Shown here in pieces: positions 1 through 7,585 of a stretch of DNA of 13,526 nucleotides (position 1 is its first letter; each line of letters opens with the position of its first letter). The notes under the pieces were generated by a model. That model worked only from the letters and a program-made list of their open reading frames with translations. It made no database searches and had not been told where the DNA came from. The position numbers were made by a program, and so were the translations under genes. Location: NCBI GenBank assembly GCA_000437275.1, contig FR899717.1, forward strand, positions 1-13,526. The letters run 5' to 3'. The DNA comes from Clostridium sp. CAG:411 (lineage in GTDB: Bacteria; Bacillota; Clostridia; Lachnospirales; Lachnospiraceae).

Positions 1-653
1 TTAGTCCTACACCTACGGGAACCAGTAAACCTGCACCGGTAACACCAGTACCAACGGCTTCTGTACCTACATCAGTACCAGCGCCTACAAGCTCCGTAAA
101 TCCAGTACCTACTGCGACGGAAAGTAATGCACCTTTAGAGACACCGGGACAGACGGTAATACCGGAAGATACAGCGATACCAAATGGTGATGCTACGAAA
201 TTGCAGGAGAGCAAGCTGACAATGGGAGTAAAGGAAAAAGCTGCAATTAAGCTAAAGGGCGGCATAATCACCAGTGCGGTAAGCAGTAATAAAAAGATAG
301 CAACTGTAAATGCCAAAGGTGTTGTAACAGCAGCGAAGGTAGGAACCGCAAAAGTAACTATCGTAGATAATTTTGGAAAGAGTAAAGTAGTTACCATAGT
401 GGTAAAGAAAGCGCCAAAGACACTCAAGGCAAATGTTACGAAGAAAACCTTGAAGCTTGGTAAAAAGTTTACAATCAAACCAAAGTTTGCGAAAGATTGT
501 TATAGTTATCAAATAAAATTTAGTACGAGCAATAAGAAAGTTGCAACCGTGAATAGTAAGGGTGTTGTGGTAGCAAAGAAAAAAGGAAAGGCAACGATTT
601 TGCTAAAGACATATAATGGAAAGAAAGCAAAAATTGTTGTAGTTGTAAAATAA
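1..653 (+). CDS. C-terminal part of a surface/secreted protein with bacterial Ig-like (BIG2) repeats (5' truncated by window)
   Basis: The reading frame is already open at the window edge (first whole codon at base 3) and ends in TAA at 651-653, so the true start lies upstream. The first ~65 codons are a low-complexity linker rich in Pro, Thr, Ser, Val and Ala, typical of spacers in Gram-positive surface proteins. Two similar modules of roughly 70-80 residues follow, each with the pattern S-N-K-K-(I/V)-A-T-V-N-x-K-G-V-V and a later G-(T/K)-A, which is the BIG2 signature. Both modules are very lysine-rich and end in strings of Val/Lys; there is no LPXTG motif or C-terminal TM helix. BIG2 domains usually serve as structural or adhesive stalks on extracellular enzymes and adhesins. 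The catalytic or binding part, if any, is outside the window. A TTG at 201 could be taken as a start by gene callers, but the open frame upstream makes that unlikely. Confidence 0.85.
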   Translation, partial: SPTPTGTSKPAPVTPVPTASVPTSVPAPTSSVNPVPTATESNAPLETPGQTVIPEDTAIPNGDATKLQESKLTMGVKEKAAIKLKGGIITSAVSSNKKIATVNAKGVVTAAKVGTAKVTIVDNFGKSKVVTIVVKKAPKTLKANVTKKTLKLGKKFTIKPKFAKDCYSYQIKFSTSNKKVATVNSKGVVVAKKKGKATILLKTYNGKKAKIVVVVK

Positions 654-664
654 AAAGTGAATGC

Positions 665-744
665 AGACAGGCAGATTTTTTGAAAACGCAGGAATCTCCA
701 ATGTTATATTGGTTGATGAGGTGTTTTAAGAAAACTGCCTGTTT
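665..744 (+). terminator. Long imperfect hairpin downstream of the BIG2 gene; terminator or structured RNA
   Basis: The outer stem pairs ACAGGCAG (667-674) with CTGCCTGT (735-742), extendable by A665-T744 and a G666-T743 wobble. After a bulged A675, T676-T681 pairs with 729-734. After one G-A mismatch, AAAACGC (683-689) pairs with GTGTTTT (721-727). The tip is CCAAT (698-702)/ATTGG (708-712) with a 5-base loop. Between stem and tip sits an 8x8 internal loop (690-697 and 713-720). A broken T-rich run follows (743-765). It starts 11 bases after the stop codon, so termination is the simplest role, but the length and symmetric internal loop are unusual for an intrinsic terminator. I recognise no riboswitch family. 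Confidence 0.55.
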
Positions 745-761
745 TCGTTTTAGTTGCTTTA

Positions 762-776
762 TTTTATCGGATAAAA
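762..776. promoter_or_regulatory. Short perfect palindrome TTTTATC-G-GATAAAA
   Basis: There are seven-base arms around a single central base, too tight to fold as an RNA hairpin, so a protein-binding site is the more natural reading. It lies between the hairpin at 665-744 and the possible small ORF at 810. Nothing else supports function, and an AT-rich background produces such palindromes by chance. Confidence 0.2.
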
Positions 777-809
777 CGGATTTGCAATAGATAAAGGGAG
801 GTGTTCTAT

Positions 810-887
810 TTGTTATATAGAAAAGCAGTTTTAGGGACGACAGGAGATGTAGCAATGGGAAGAAATAAAATTGACAGAAATAAATAG
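810..887 (+). CDS. Possible small ORF (25 codons) with a strong Shine-Dalgarno
   Basis: GGAGGTG at 797-803 matches the 16S anti-Shine-Dalgarno over seven bases and sits at ideal distance from a TTG at 810. The frame runs 25 codons to TAG at 885-887. The peptide is basic, with Arg/Lys near both ends, no TM segment and no cysteines. I do not recognise it. It could be a real small protein, the remnant of a deleted gene, or a chance ORF behind a purine-rich stretch. No convincing promoter lies directly upstream. Confidence 0.25.
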   Translation: MLYRKAVLGTTGDVAMGRNKIDRNK

Positions 888-921
888 CAAAATATTGGTA
901 TGTAAACTTGTATATCTAAGA

Positions 922-950
922 TTGAAACAGTTTCTAAAATTGTTTATAAT
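922..950 (+). promoter_or_regulatory. Sigma-A type promoter for tex
   Basis: The -35 TTGAAA (922-927) and -10 TATAAT (945-950) are separated by 17 bases, which is close to consensus. It would give a leader of about 70 bases before the ATG at 1026. An imperfect inverted repeat, AAACAGTTT (925-933) and AAATTGTTT (937-945), has one mismatch and a 3-base centre and fills the spacer between the two boxes, so it could act as an operator. The leader also has a small AGGC/GCCT hairpin around 982-993. The rest of 888-1025 holds nothing else I can identify. Confidence 0.75.
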
Positions 951-1025
951 AGAAGGACAGGCGTTTCTTAAGAGTGGATAGAAGGCAATAGCCTAAATAG
1001 ACTAAAAAGAAAAGGGAGAATTTAC

Positions 1026-3167
1026 ATGGACATTGCAAAACAGCTTAAAGAAGAATTACAGATTGAATTATGGCAGGTAGGGGCCGTTATCCAATTGATT
1101 GATGAGGGGAATACCATTCCTTTTATTGCACGATATAGAAAGGAAAAACATGGTTCACTGGATGATGAGCAGCTTCGTAATCTGAGTGAGCGTTTGACCT
1201 ATCTTCGTAATTTAGAGGATAAGAAGAAACAGGTATTGGCAAGCATTGAGGAACAGGGAAAATTGACGGAGGAATTGAAAGCACAAATTTTAGCAGCTAC
1301 CACACAAGTTGTGGTAGAGGATTTGTATCGTCCGTATCGTCCTAAGAGAAGGACAAGAGCAACGATTGCCAAAGAAAAAGGATTGGAAGGATTGGCAAAT
1401 ATTATTTATATGCAGCTTACCAATGCACCGATTACAGAAGAGGCAAAGGCATACTTATCGGAAGAGAAGGAAGTGCATACGATTGAAGAGGCAATTCAGG
1501 GAGCAAAAGATATTTTAGCAGAGACAATTTCAGATGAAGCAGATTATCGTATGCATATTCGTGAAATGACTGTACGTGACGGAATTATTACATCTACAGC
1601 AAAGGATGAGGAGACGCAGTCCGTATATGAGATGTATTATTCCTTTGAAGAGAAAATCAATAAGATTGCCGGACATAGAGTGCTTGCTTTAAATCGAGGA
1701 GAAAAGGAAAAAATTCTAACAGTAAAAGTAGAGGCACCAGAAGAACAAATTTTGGCATATCTGGAGAAACATATTATACGAAAAGAGAATCCACATACAA
1801 AGGATATTTTAAAAGATACAATAGCAGATAGTTATAGTCGTTTAATTGCACCAGCGATTGAGAGGGAGATTCGAAGCGATTTGACAGAAAAAGCAGAGGA
1901 TGGAGCTATTAAAGTATTTGGTAAGAATCTGGAACAGTTGTTGATGCAGCCACCAATTGTAGGACAGGTAGTTTTAGGATGGGACCCTGCATTCCGAACA
2001 GGATGTAAACTTGCTGTAGTAGATGCCACAGGCAAGGTGTTAGACACGACAGTAATCTATCCGACAGAACCACAGAATAAAGTGGAACAGGCAAAAAAAG
2101 TTGTAAAAGAATTGATTGCTAAATATGGTATTACATTAATATCGGTAGGAAATGGAACGGCATCTAGAGAATCAGAACGAATTATTGTAGATATGCTAAA
2201 GGAAATAGACAAACCGGTACAGTATGTTATTGTAAATGAAGCAGGCGCATCTGTGTATTCTGCTAGTAAACTGGCGACAGAAGAATTTCCAAATTTTGAT
2301 GTAGGACAGCGAAGTGCCACATCAATCGCAAGACGATTGCAGGATCCATTGGCAGAGTTGGTAAAAATTGATCCGAAATCTATTGGAGTTGGACAGTATC
2401 AGCATGATATGAATCAGAAAAAGTTAAGTGAGGCATTAACTGGAGTAGTTGAGGGATGTGTAAATAAGGTTGGTGTAGATGTAAATACGGCATCTGCTTC
2501 ACTTTTGGAATATGTTTCTGGAATTACAAAAGCGATTGCAAAAAATATTGTGGCTTATCGTGAAGAAAATGGACGCTTTACCAATCGAAAGCAGCTTTTA
2601 AAAGTGGCGAAGCTTGGACCAAAAGCATTTGAGCAGTGTGCTGGTTTTATGCGTATCAGCGAGGGAGATAATCCGTTGGATGGTACCAGTGTGCATCCAG
2701 AATCTTATGAGGCAGCTACAAAGTTATTGGATAAAGTCGGCTTAAATATTCAGGATATAAAAGGTGGTGTAACAGGACTTAACCTTTTGGTTCGCGATAA
2801 GGCAAAGATGGCAGAAGAACTGGGTGTTGGTGAAGAAACATTATTAGATATTATGAAGGAATTAGAAAAACCAGGGCGTGATCCTCGTGATGAGATGCCA
2901 AAACCAATTCTTCGTACCGATGTTTTGGAAATGAAAGATTTGACACCAGGCATGATTTTAAAGGGAACGGTTAGAAATGTAATCGACTTTGGTGCCTTTG
3001 TAGATATAGGGGTTCATCAAGACGGTTTGGTGCATATTTCGCAGCTTACGGATAAGAAATTTGTGAAACATCCACTAGAAGTAGTAAGTGTGGGAGATAT
3101 TGTAGAAGTAAAGGTTATGAGTGTTGATTTGCAAAAGAATCGTATTCAGTTGACTATGAAATTATAG
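1026..3167 (+). CDS. tex: Tex family RNA-binding transcription accessory protein
   Basis: Tex proteins bind nucleic acid in the cytoplasm and act in transcription and RNA metabolism; the family is nearly universal in bacteria at about 720-780 aa, and this copy is 713 aa and complete. The N-terminus (I-P-F-I-A-R-Y-R-K-E near residue 31) and the helical Tex-N domain fill roughly 1-190. A YqgF/RNase H-like fold begins near residue 315 with G-W-D-P-A-F-R-T-G-C-K. A helix-hairpin-helix region lies around 486-545 (N-T-A-S-x-x-L-L, then the K-L-G-P-K-A-F-E-Q segment). A C-terminal S1 domain spans about 640-713 (G-x-V-x-x-x-x-x-F-G-A-F-V-D-I-G). GGGAG at 1014-1018 precedes the ATG by 7 bases. The stop is 12 bases before the next gene, so the two are probably co-transcribed from the promoter at 922-950. 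Confidence 0.96.
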   Translation: MDIAKQLKEELQIELWQVGAVIQLIDEGNTIPFIARYRKEKHGSLDDEQLRNLSERLTYLRNLEDKKKQVLASIEEQGKLTEELKAQILAATTQVVVEDLYRPYRPKRRTRATIAKEKGLEGLANIIYMQLTNAPITEEAKAYLSEEKEVHTIEEAIQGAKDILAETISDEADYRMHIREMTVRDGIITSTAKDEETQSVYEMYYSFEEKINKIAGHRVLALNRGEKEKILTVKVEAPEEQILAYLEKHIIRKENPHTKDILKDTIADSYSRLIAPAIEREIRSDLTEKAEDGAIKVFGKNLEQLLMQPPIVGQVVLGWDPAFRTGCKLAVVDATGKVLDTTVIYPTEPQNKVEQAKKVVKELIAKYGITLISVGNGTASRESERIIVDMLKEIDKPVQYVIVNEAGASVYSASKLATEEFPNFDVGQRSATSIARRLQDPLAELVKIDPKSIGVGQYQHDMNQKKLSEALTGVVEGCVNKVGVDVNTASASLLEYVSGITKAIAKNIVAYREENGRFTNRKQLLKVAKLGPKAFEQCAGFMRISEGDNPLDGTSVHPESYEAATKLLDKVGLNIQDIKGGVTGLNLLVRDKAKMAEELGVGEETLLDIMKELEKPGRDPRDEMPKPILRTDVLEMKDLTPGMILKGTVRNVIDFGAFVDIGVHQDGLVHISQLTDKKFVKHPLEVVSVGDIVEVKVMSVDLQKNRIQLTMKL

Positions 3168-3179
3168 AAAGAGATTGCT

Positions 3180-4670
3180 ATGAAAAAAAGAGAGACATTT
3201 GGTTCCAGATTAGGATTTATATTGGTATCAGCAGGTTGTGCAGTGGGACTTGGAAATGTGTGGAAGTTTCCATATATCTGTGGACAGTATGGTGGTGCAG
3301 CTTTTATTTTAGTCTATCTGCTTTTCCTGTTGATTCTGGGACTGCCAATTTTAATGTGTGAATTTGCCATTGGGCGAAATAGTCGTAAAGGAATTTCTAA
3401 TGCATTTGATGAATTGCAACCGAAGGGAGAAAAATGGCATACATTCAAATGGGCTGGTATGGCAGGAAATTATTTGCTTATGATGTTTTACACGATGGTA
3501 GGCGGATGGATGTTGTACTATGTATATTTATCTGCAACTGGAAAATTGATGAAGCTGGATACAGATGGTGTGACAAAATGTTTTGAACAGATGTTACAAC
3601 AGCCAGAAACTATGATTTTCTGGACAATACTTGTTGTTTTGATTTCCTTTGGTATTTGTGCATTTGGGCTGGAAGGTGGAGTAGAACGAATTAGCAAAAT
3701 TATAATGACGATGCTATTGCTTCTTATGCTTGTACTTGCAGTACATTCGCTTGTATTAAAGGGAGCAGGAGAAGGCGTTCGTTTTTATTTGATTCCTGAT
3801 TTTACTCGAATCCAAAAAAATGGTGTGGGGAAGATGGTATTTGCAGCAATGAGTCATGCCTTTTTCACACTTGGTCTTGGTGTAGGTTCTATGGAAATAT
3901 TTGGTAGCTATTTAGACAAAAAGAATACTTTGCTTGGAGAGGCGGGAAATATTGTAATCGTGGATACATTAGTAGCTTTGACAGCAGGATTTATTATTAT
4001 CCCGGCTTGTTTCTCCTTTGGAATTGAACCAAATTCGGGACCACCATTGCTGTTTATTACCTTACCAAATGTATTTAACAGTATGGAAGGCGGAAGAATA
4101 TGGGGAACCATGTTTTTCCTCTTTATGTCCTTTGCAGCTATCTCTACTATAGTAGCCGTATATGAGAATATATTATCCTTCTATATGGATGGATTGAAAT
4201 GGAAACGTCAAAAGGCAATTGGATTAAATATTGTTTTACTTGTTTTGTTATCTCTGCCAGCAATTTTGGGTTATAATGTGCTTTCACATATTCAGATATT
4301 AGGAGAAGGAACCAATCTTATGGATTTGGAAGACTTTTTAGTTTCCTATAATATTTTGCCATTGGGATGTTTGATTTTTGTGACATTTTGTACCCATAAA
4401 AATGGATGGGGCTGGGAGCAATTTTACAAAGAAGTAAACATTGGAGAAGGAAAAAAGCTTCCAGCATGTTTACGTGTTTATATGTCTTATATATTGCCAC
4501 TGATTATTATGGGAATCTATTTAAAGGGATATTTTGACTATTTTGCTGATCCGGAGAAATATACGATGGCAGTCCGAGTAGCATGGATGGGATTTGCAGT
4601 TTTATTATTGCTTGTGACACTGGGAATTATATATGGAACGTTTACGAAAAAGGGAAAAGCAAAAAAATAG
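3180..4670 (+). CDS. Sodium-dependent transporter, NSS/SNF family (LeuT/MhsT-like)
   Basis: NSS proteins are membrane symporters that use the Na+ gradient to import amino acids or related small molecules. The family start is plain: S-R-L-G-F-I-L-V-S-A-G-C-A-V-G-L-G-N-V-W-K-F-P-Y at residues 9-32 is TM1 with the unwound segment that holds Na+ and substrate. The TM6-like A-F-F-T-L-G-L-G-V-G-S-M segment is present near residue 227, and F-A-A-I-S-T-I-V-A-V-Y-E near 318 fits TM8 with its Na+ site. At 496 aa with about 11-12 hydrophobic helices it has normal family length. It starts at ATG 3180 with a modest AAAGAG upstream and ends in a lysine-rich cytoplasmic tail. Substrate (for example tryptophan, tyrosine or another amino acid) cannot be told from sequence. 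It follows tex by 12 bases and precedes the response regulator by 35. Confidence 0.92.
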   Translation: MKKRETFGSRLGFILVSAGCAVGLGNVWKFPYICGQYGGAAFILVYLLFLLILGLPILMCEFAIGRNSRKGISNAFDELQPKGEKWHTFKWAGMAGNYLLMMFYTMVGGWMLYYVYLSATGKLMKLDTDGVTKCFEQMLQQPETMIFWTILVVLISFGICAFGLEGGVERISKIIMTMLLLLMLVLAVHSLVLKGAGEGVRFYLIPDFTRIQKNGVGKMVFAAMSHAFFTLGLGVGSMEIFGSYLDKKNTLLGEAGNIVIVDTLVALTAGFIIIPACFSFGIEPNSGPPLLFITLPNVFNSMEGGRIWGTMFFLFMSFAAISTIVAVYENILSFYMDGLKWKRQKAIGLNIVLLVLLSLPAILGYNVLSHIQILGEGTNLMDLEDFLVSYNILPLGCLIFVTFCTHKNGWGWEQFYKEVNIGEGKKLPACLRVYMSYILPLIIMGIYLKGYFDYFADPEKYTMAVRVAWMGFAVLLLLVTLGIIYGTFTKKGKAKK

Positions 4671-4705
4671 AATCACAGTAAGTTGTAAAAGATTGGAGTG
4701 TACGG

Positions 4706-5419
4706 ATGAAACAAGTGCAGATTATGATTATTGATGATGATGTGGATTTGTCTATGTTGATAGAAGATATGCTTTTGGATGAGGGGTACAGTGTGCTTCA
4801 CTGTACCTCTATGGAGGATGCCTATGAAAAGCTGGAAAAGGAGACACCGCAACTGATTCTGCTGGATATTAATTTGCCGGATGGAACTGGATTTTCTTTG
4901 TGCCAGGAATTACGAAAACGTTCCAAGGTACCTATTATTTTTGCCAGTGCGAGGACAAGTGAAGAGGATCGAATCAATGGTTTGGAGATAGGAGGAGACG
5001 ACTATCTTTCCAAACCATATTCTTTAAGAGAGCTTATGTCCAGAATCCGATCCCTTTTGCGGAGAAGTTATTCCTTTGCGGAATCACAGCAGAAAGTAAC
5101 GATTTGGCAGACGAAAGATACCACGATTACGTTGGATCTGCAGGCAAGAATGGTGGAAAAAAATCATAGTATTGTAGAATTGGCACCGAAGGAATTTGAT
5201 CTGTTCGCCTATTTATTTGCACATAGGGGAACGGCTGTTACAAAAGAGCAATGTATCAATGAAGTTTGGGGAGCCTTTAGTCAGGTGGAACCCGCTACCC
5301 TTACCGTACATATTCGTTGGTTGCGGGAAAAATTGGAAGAAGATCCATCGAAACCTGCATTGATTAAAACAGTGTGGGGTGTCGGGTATCAGATGAATGT
5401 ATCAAAAGGACAGGAGTAG
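4706..5419 (+). CDS. OmpR/PhoB-family response regulator
   Basis: This is a cytoplasmic two-component regulator of 237 aa, normal length. The receiver domain (about 3-118) has the acidic pocket D10-D11-D12, phosphoacceptor D54 in L-L-D-I-N-L-P-D-G, S81 in the usual Thr/Ser switch position and K103 in S-K-P-Y. The C-terminal winged-helix domain (about 130-233) carries L-A-P-K-E-F-D-L, the recognition region T-L-T-V-H-I-R-W-L-R-E-K-L and the wing end T-V-W-G-V-G-Y. GGAG upstream of ATG 4706 is a fair ribosome site. Its end overlaps the kinase's ribosome site (GGAG just before the TAG), so the pair is translationally linked. I see no promoter or terminator in the 35 bases after the transporter gene; it may be read from the tex promoter or from one inside the transporter gene. 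The natural target is the ABC transporter downstream, with paired repeats in the gap at 6626-6812. Confidence 0.93.
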   Translation: MKQVQIMIIDDDVDLSMLIEDMLLDEGYSVLHCTSMEDAYEKLEKETPQLILLDINLPDGTGFSLCQELRKRSKVPIIFASARTSEEDRINGLEIGGDDYLSKPYSLRELMSRIRSLLRRSYSFAESQQKVTIWQTKDTTITLDLQARMVEKNHSIVELAPKEFDLFAYLFAHRGTAVTKEQCINEVWGAFSQVEPATLTVHIRWLREKLEEDPSKPALIKTVWGVGYQMNVSKGQE

Positions 5420-5422
5420 TGT

Positions 5423-6625
5423 ATGGAGAAAAGAATTACGTCAGATATTATAAAAAATGCCAGAAAGATAGCGGCAGGATGCATTTGCATTCTGACCGCT
5501 GTTTTTGTGGTGATTTATGGAGACTATAGAAAACAGGTAAACATGGAACAGAGGGAAATGCAGAATGGGGAAATCCTGGTTGCTTTAAATGAAATTTCCC
5601 AATTGGAAAAACAACATTCAAAAGAAACCAATCAAAAAATACAGCAATTGACTCAGTATGTAGAAAAGAACCAGCAAGTACAAAAGGCAGGAGCAGACCG
5701 TTACTTGTTTTTGGTTTTTCTGTGCAGTTTGGGAGTTTTGCTATTGGTATTTGGTGTTTTGTATGTGCTGGTGTTGCGTCCCTTTGTCAAGCTAGAGCGT
5801 TTTGCAGAAAATATTGCCAGTGGGGATTTGGAAAAACCATTTGATTATGAACGGGTTAATATGTTCGGACAATTTACCTGGGCGTTTGACCATATGCGGA
5901 CGGAAATTATAAAGGCAAAAAAGGCGGAACAGGCGGCAGTGGAAAATAATAAAACAGTAATTGCGTCCCTTTCCCATGACATAAAAACGCCGATTGCCTC
6001 CATACGTGGGTATGCGGAAGGGCTGGCAATGCATATGGACTCCACAAAAGAACGCAGAGAGCGTTATATCAAAGTGATTTTGAAAAAATGTGATGAAGTC
6101 ACAAAGATTACCAATGATATGTTTTTGCATTCCCTTCATGATTTAGAGCGACTGGTTATTCAAAAAAATTCTTGTGATATTCAACAATTATTGCAGGAAA
6201 GTTGTACAGATATGCAAGGCGCCACAGAGGATATTATTGTAGAGGGTAGTATACTGCCGGCAATTTTACAAAATGTAGATGAAAATCGAATTATGCAATG
6301 CATCGAGAATATTATTTCCAATGCCAGAAAATATGCAAAGGAGTCTCCAATCTATGTCACAACCGCATATAGGAAAATAGAAGAACAGGAATACTATGAA
6401 ATCTCCTTTCAGGACCAGGGAGGTGGCATTGCGGATGCGGATATGCCGTTTATTTTTGATAAATTCTACCGAGTCAAAAATGTGGAAAAAGAACCAGGTG
6501 CTGGATTAGGTTTGTTCATTGTAAAGTATTTAATGGAGCAAATGAAGGGAGAGGTTTCTGTAGAAAATAAAGAGGGGGGTGTATGTGTCCATTTATATTT
6601 TTCCATACACTGCGATAAGTTGTAA
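5423..6625 (+). CDS. Sensor histidine kinase (HAMP-HisKA-HATPase), partner of the upstream regulator
   Basis: This is an inner-membrane sensor kinase of 400 aa. TM1 is about residues 16-35, followed by a short extracytoplasmic segment (about 36-93) that is Gln/Glu/Lys-rich and likely coiled-coil, then TM2 about 94-118 and a HAMP linker to about 171. The HisKA box S-L-S-H-D-I-K-T-P has phosphoacceptor H185. The ATPase domain shows the N box (N300 in I-I-S-N-A-R-K-Y-A), G1 D-Q-G-G-G-I, F box F-D-K-F-Y-R and G2 G-A-G-L-G-L-F-I-V. It begins 3 bases after the regulator's stop. The ~58-residue outside segment is longer than the near-absent loop of BceS-type intramembrane sensors, so a direct-sensing mode is possible. 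The signal is unknown; an envelope or peptide stress is a reasonable inference from the adjacent ABC transporter. Confidence 0.93.
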   Translation: MEKRITSDIIKNARKIAAGCICILTAVFVVIYGDYRKQVNMEQREMQNGEILVALNEISQLEKQHSKETNQKIQQLTQYVEKNQQVQKAGADRYLFLVFLCSLGVLLLVFGVLYVLVLRPFVKLERFAENIASGDLEKPFDYERVNMFGQFTWAFDHMRTEIIKAKKAEQAAVENNKTVIASLSHDIKTPIASIRGYAEGLAMHMDSTKERRERYIKVILKKCDEVTKITNDMFLHSLHDLERLVIQKNSCDIQQLLQESCTDMQGATEDIIVEGSILPAILQNVDENRIMQCIENIISNARKYAKESPIYVTTAYRKIEEQEYYEISFQDQGGGIADADMPFIFDKFYRVKNVEKEPGAGLGLFIVKYLMEQMKGEVSVENKEGGVCVHLYFSIHCDKL

Positions 6626-6812
6626 AGTTTCTTAAGGATTTCATAATAACTTTTTCGCTATAGTAAGAAAAGAGGCTGTTAGCAAAGTATTTTATAAAAG
6701 GACAAGAAAACCCAATTATAACTTTTTCGTAAAAGTTCAAAGCTTAAGGAAAGGACATTGCTGGTGAACGGTAACACGCGAACAGCGAAGAAAAAAGAAA
6801 GGCGGAAATGAT
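6626..6812 (+). promoter_or_regulatory. Regulatory gap upstream of the ABC transporter with mirrored pairs of repeats
   Basis: The 12-base word ATAACTTTTTCG occurs at 6646-6657 and again at 6718-6729. The 8-base word CTTAAGGA occurs outside both, at 6631-6638 and 6743-6750. The second long copy is part of a perfect hairpin, AACTTTT (6720-6726)/AAAAGTT (6731-6737). TATAAA at 6693-6698 is a possible -10 with no good -35, which would suit an activator-dependent promoter; TTGTAA-18-TAATAA (6620-6649) is a weaker alternative. AAAGGCGG before ATG 6813 is the ribosome site. Binding by the adjacent OmpR-type regulator is an inference from position. Confidence 0.45.
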
Positions 6813-7574
6813 ATGAAAAAAGTAATATTAGAGGCAAAAAATCTAAGTAAAAGTTTTGCCAGTGAGGGAGTACAAAATCATGTGTTAAACGGCATTGATC
6901 TGGCAATTTATGAAGGAGATTTTACCGTTATCATGGGAGCTTCTGGTTCGGGAAAGTCAACGTTACTCTACAGTCTTAGTGGCATGGATCAGGTATCTGG
7001 TGGCAAAGTGGCATATAAGGGAGAAGAGTTTACCTCTTATAAAGAAAAGAAAATGTCAAAATTTCGTGTACAGGAGTTTGGCTTTGTATTCCAGCAGATA
7101 CATTTGGTCAGCAATCTGACATTGTTGGAAAATGTACTGGTATCGGGTTATCTGAATAAAGAAAGCAGTGGGAAACAAGTAAAAGAAAAGGCATTACAGC
7201 TTTTGGAACAGATGCACATTGCAGAAGCGGGCAATCGTTTGCCGGCACAGGTATCAGGAGGGGAGGCACAGAGAGCTGCCATTGCCAGAGCAGTCATCAA
7301 TGAACCGGGCATCTTGTTTGCCGATGAACCAACAGGAGCCTTAAACCGCAGCAATACCAGAACGGTATTGGATTTGCTGTCTGGATTACATAAAAAAGGG
7401 CAAAGCATTTTAATGGTTACCCATGATGTGACGGCAGCACTTCGTGCCAACCGCATTATTTATTTAGCCGATGGAAAAATATTAGGCGAACTGACTTTGC
7501 CGGATTATAAAGAAGAAGAACGGAAAAGCAGAGAAACCCAGATCAATGCCTGGTTGACTTCATTAGAATGGTAG
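6813..7574 (+). CDS. ABC transporter ATP-binding protein (MacB/LolD-type, antimicrobial-peptide class)
   Basis: This is a cytoplasmic ATPase subunit of 253 aa that powers the FtsX-like permease encoded next. All catalytic motifs are intact: Walker A G-A-S-G-S-G-K-S-T (42-50, K48), Q-loop F-Q-Q-I-H-L-V, signature V-S-G-G-E-A-Q-R (147 onward), Walker B I-L-F-A-D-E-P with D171 and E172, and the switch H204 in V-T-H-D. The N-L-T-L-L-E-N-V segment after the Q-loop is typical of the MacB/LolD/BceA group, which handles peptides, lipoproteins or antibiotics by mechanotransmission rather than classical transport. The last codons overlap the possible first start of the permease, so the two are co-translated. 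A ~30-residue charged tail follows the core fold. The substrate is unknown; peptide antibiotic resistance or export is plausible from the kinase/regulator next to it. Confidence 0.93.
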   Translation: MKKVILEAKNLSKSFASEGVQNHVLNGIDLAIYEGDFTVIMGASGSGKSTLLYSLSGMDQVSGGKVAYKGEEFTSYKEKKMSKFRVQEFGFVFQQIHLVSNLTLLENVLVSGYLNKESSGKQVKEKALQLLEQMHIAEAGNRLPAQVSGGEAQRAAIARAVINEPGILFADEPTGALNRSNTRTVLDLLSGLHKKGQSILMVTHDVTAALRANRIIYLADGKILGELTLPDYKEEERKSRETQINAWLTSLEW

Positions 7575-7585
7575 GGGGTGAGAAG

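Noticed and set aside
713..735. Hammerhead-ribozyme-like string TTGATGAG followed later by GAAA
   Set aside because: The required C of CUGAUGA is a T, and the bases between the two core motifs do not form a stem II; the segment pairs better inside the long hairpin.
520..855. 111-codon ORF on the minus strand
   Set aside because: It overlaps the end of the BIG2 gene and the hairpin, has no ribosome site, and its protein shows only the low-complexity look of antisense AT-rich DNA.
6720..6737. AACTTTT/AAAAGTT hairpin as a terminator between the kinase and the ABC genes
   Set aside because: The stem is almost all A-T and no T-run follows, so termination is unlikely; I kept it only as part of the repeat region.
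7568..7585. Earlier ATG start for the permease
   Set aside because: It lies within the ATPase gene with no Shine-Dalgarno; GGGGGTG is well placed for the ATG at 7586.
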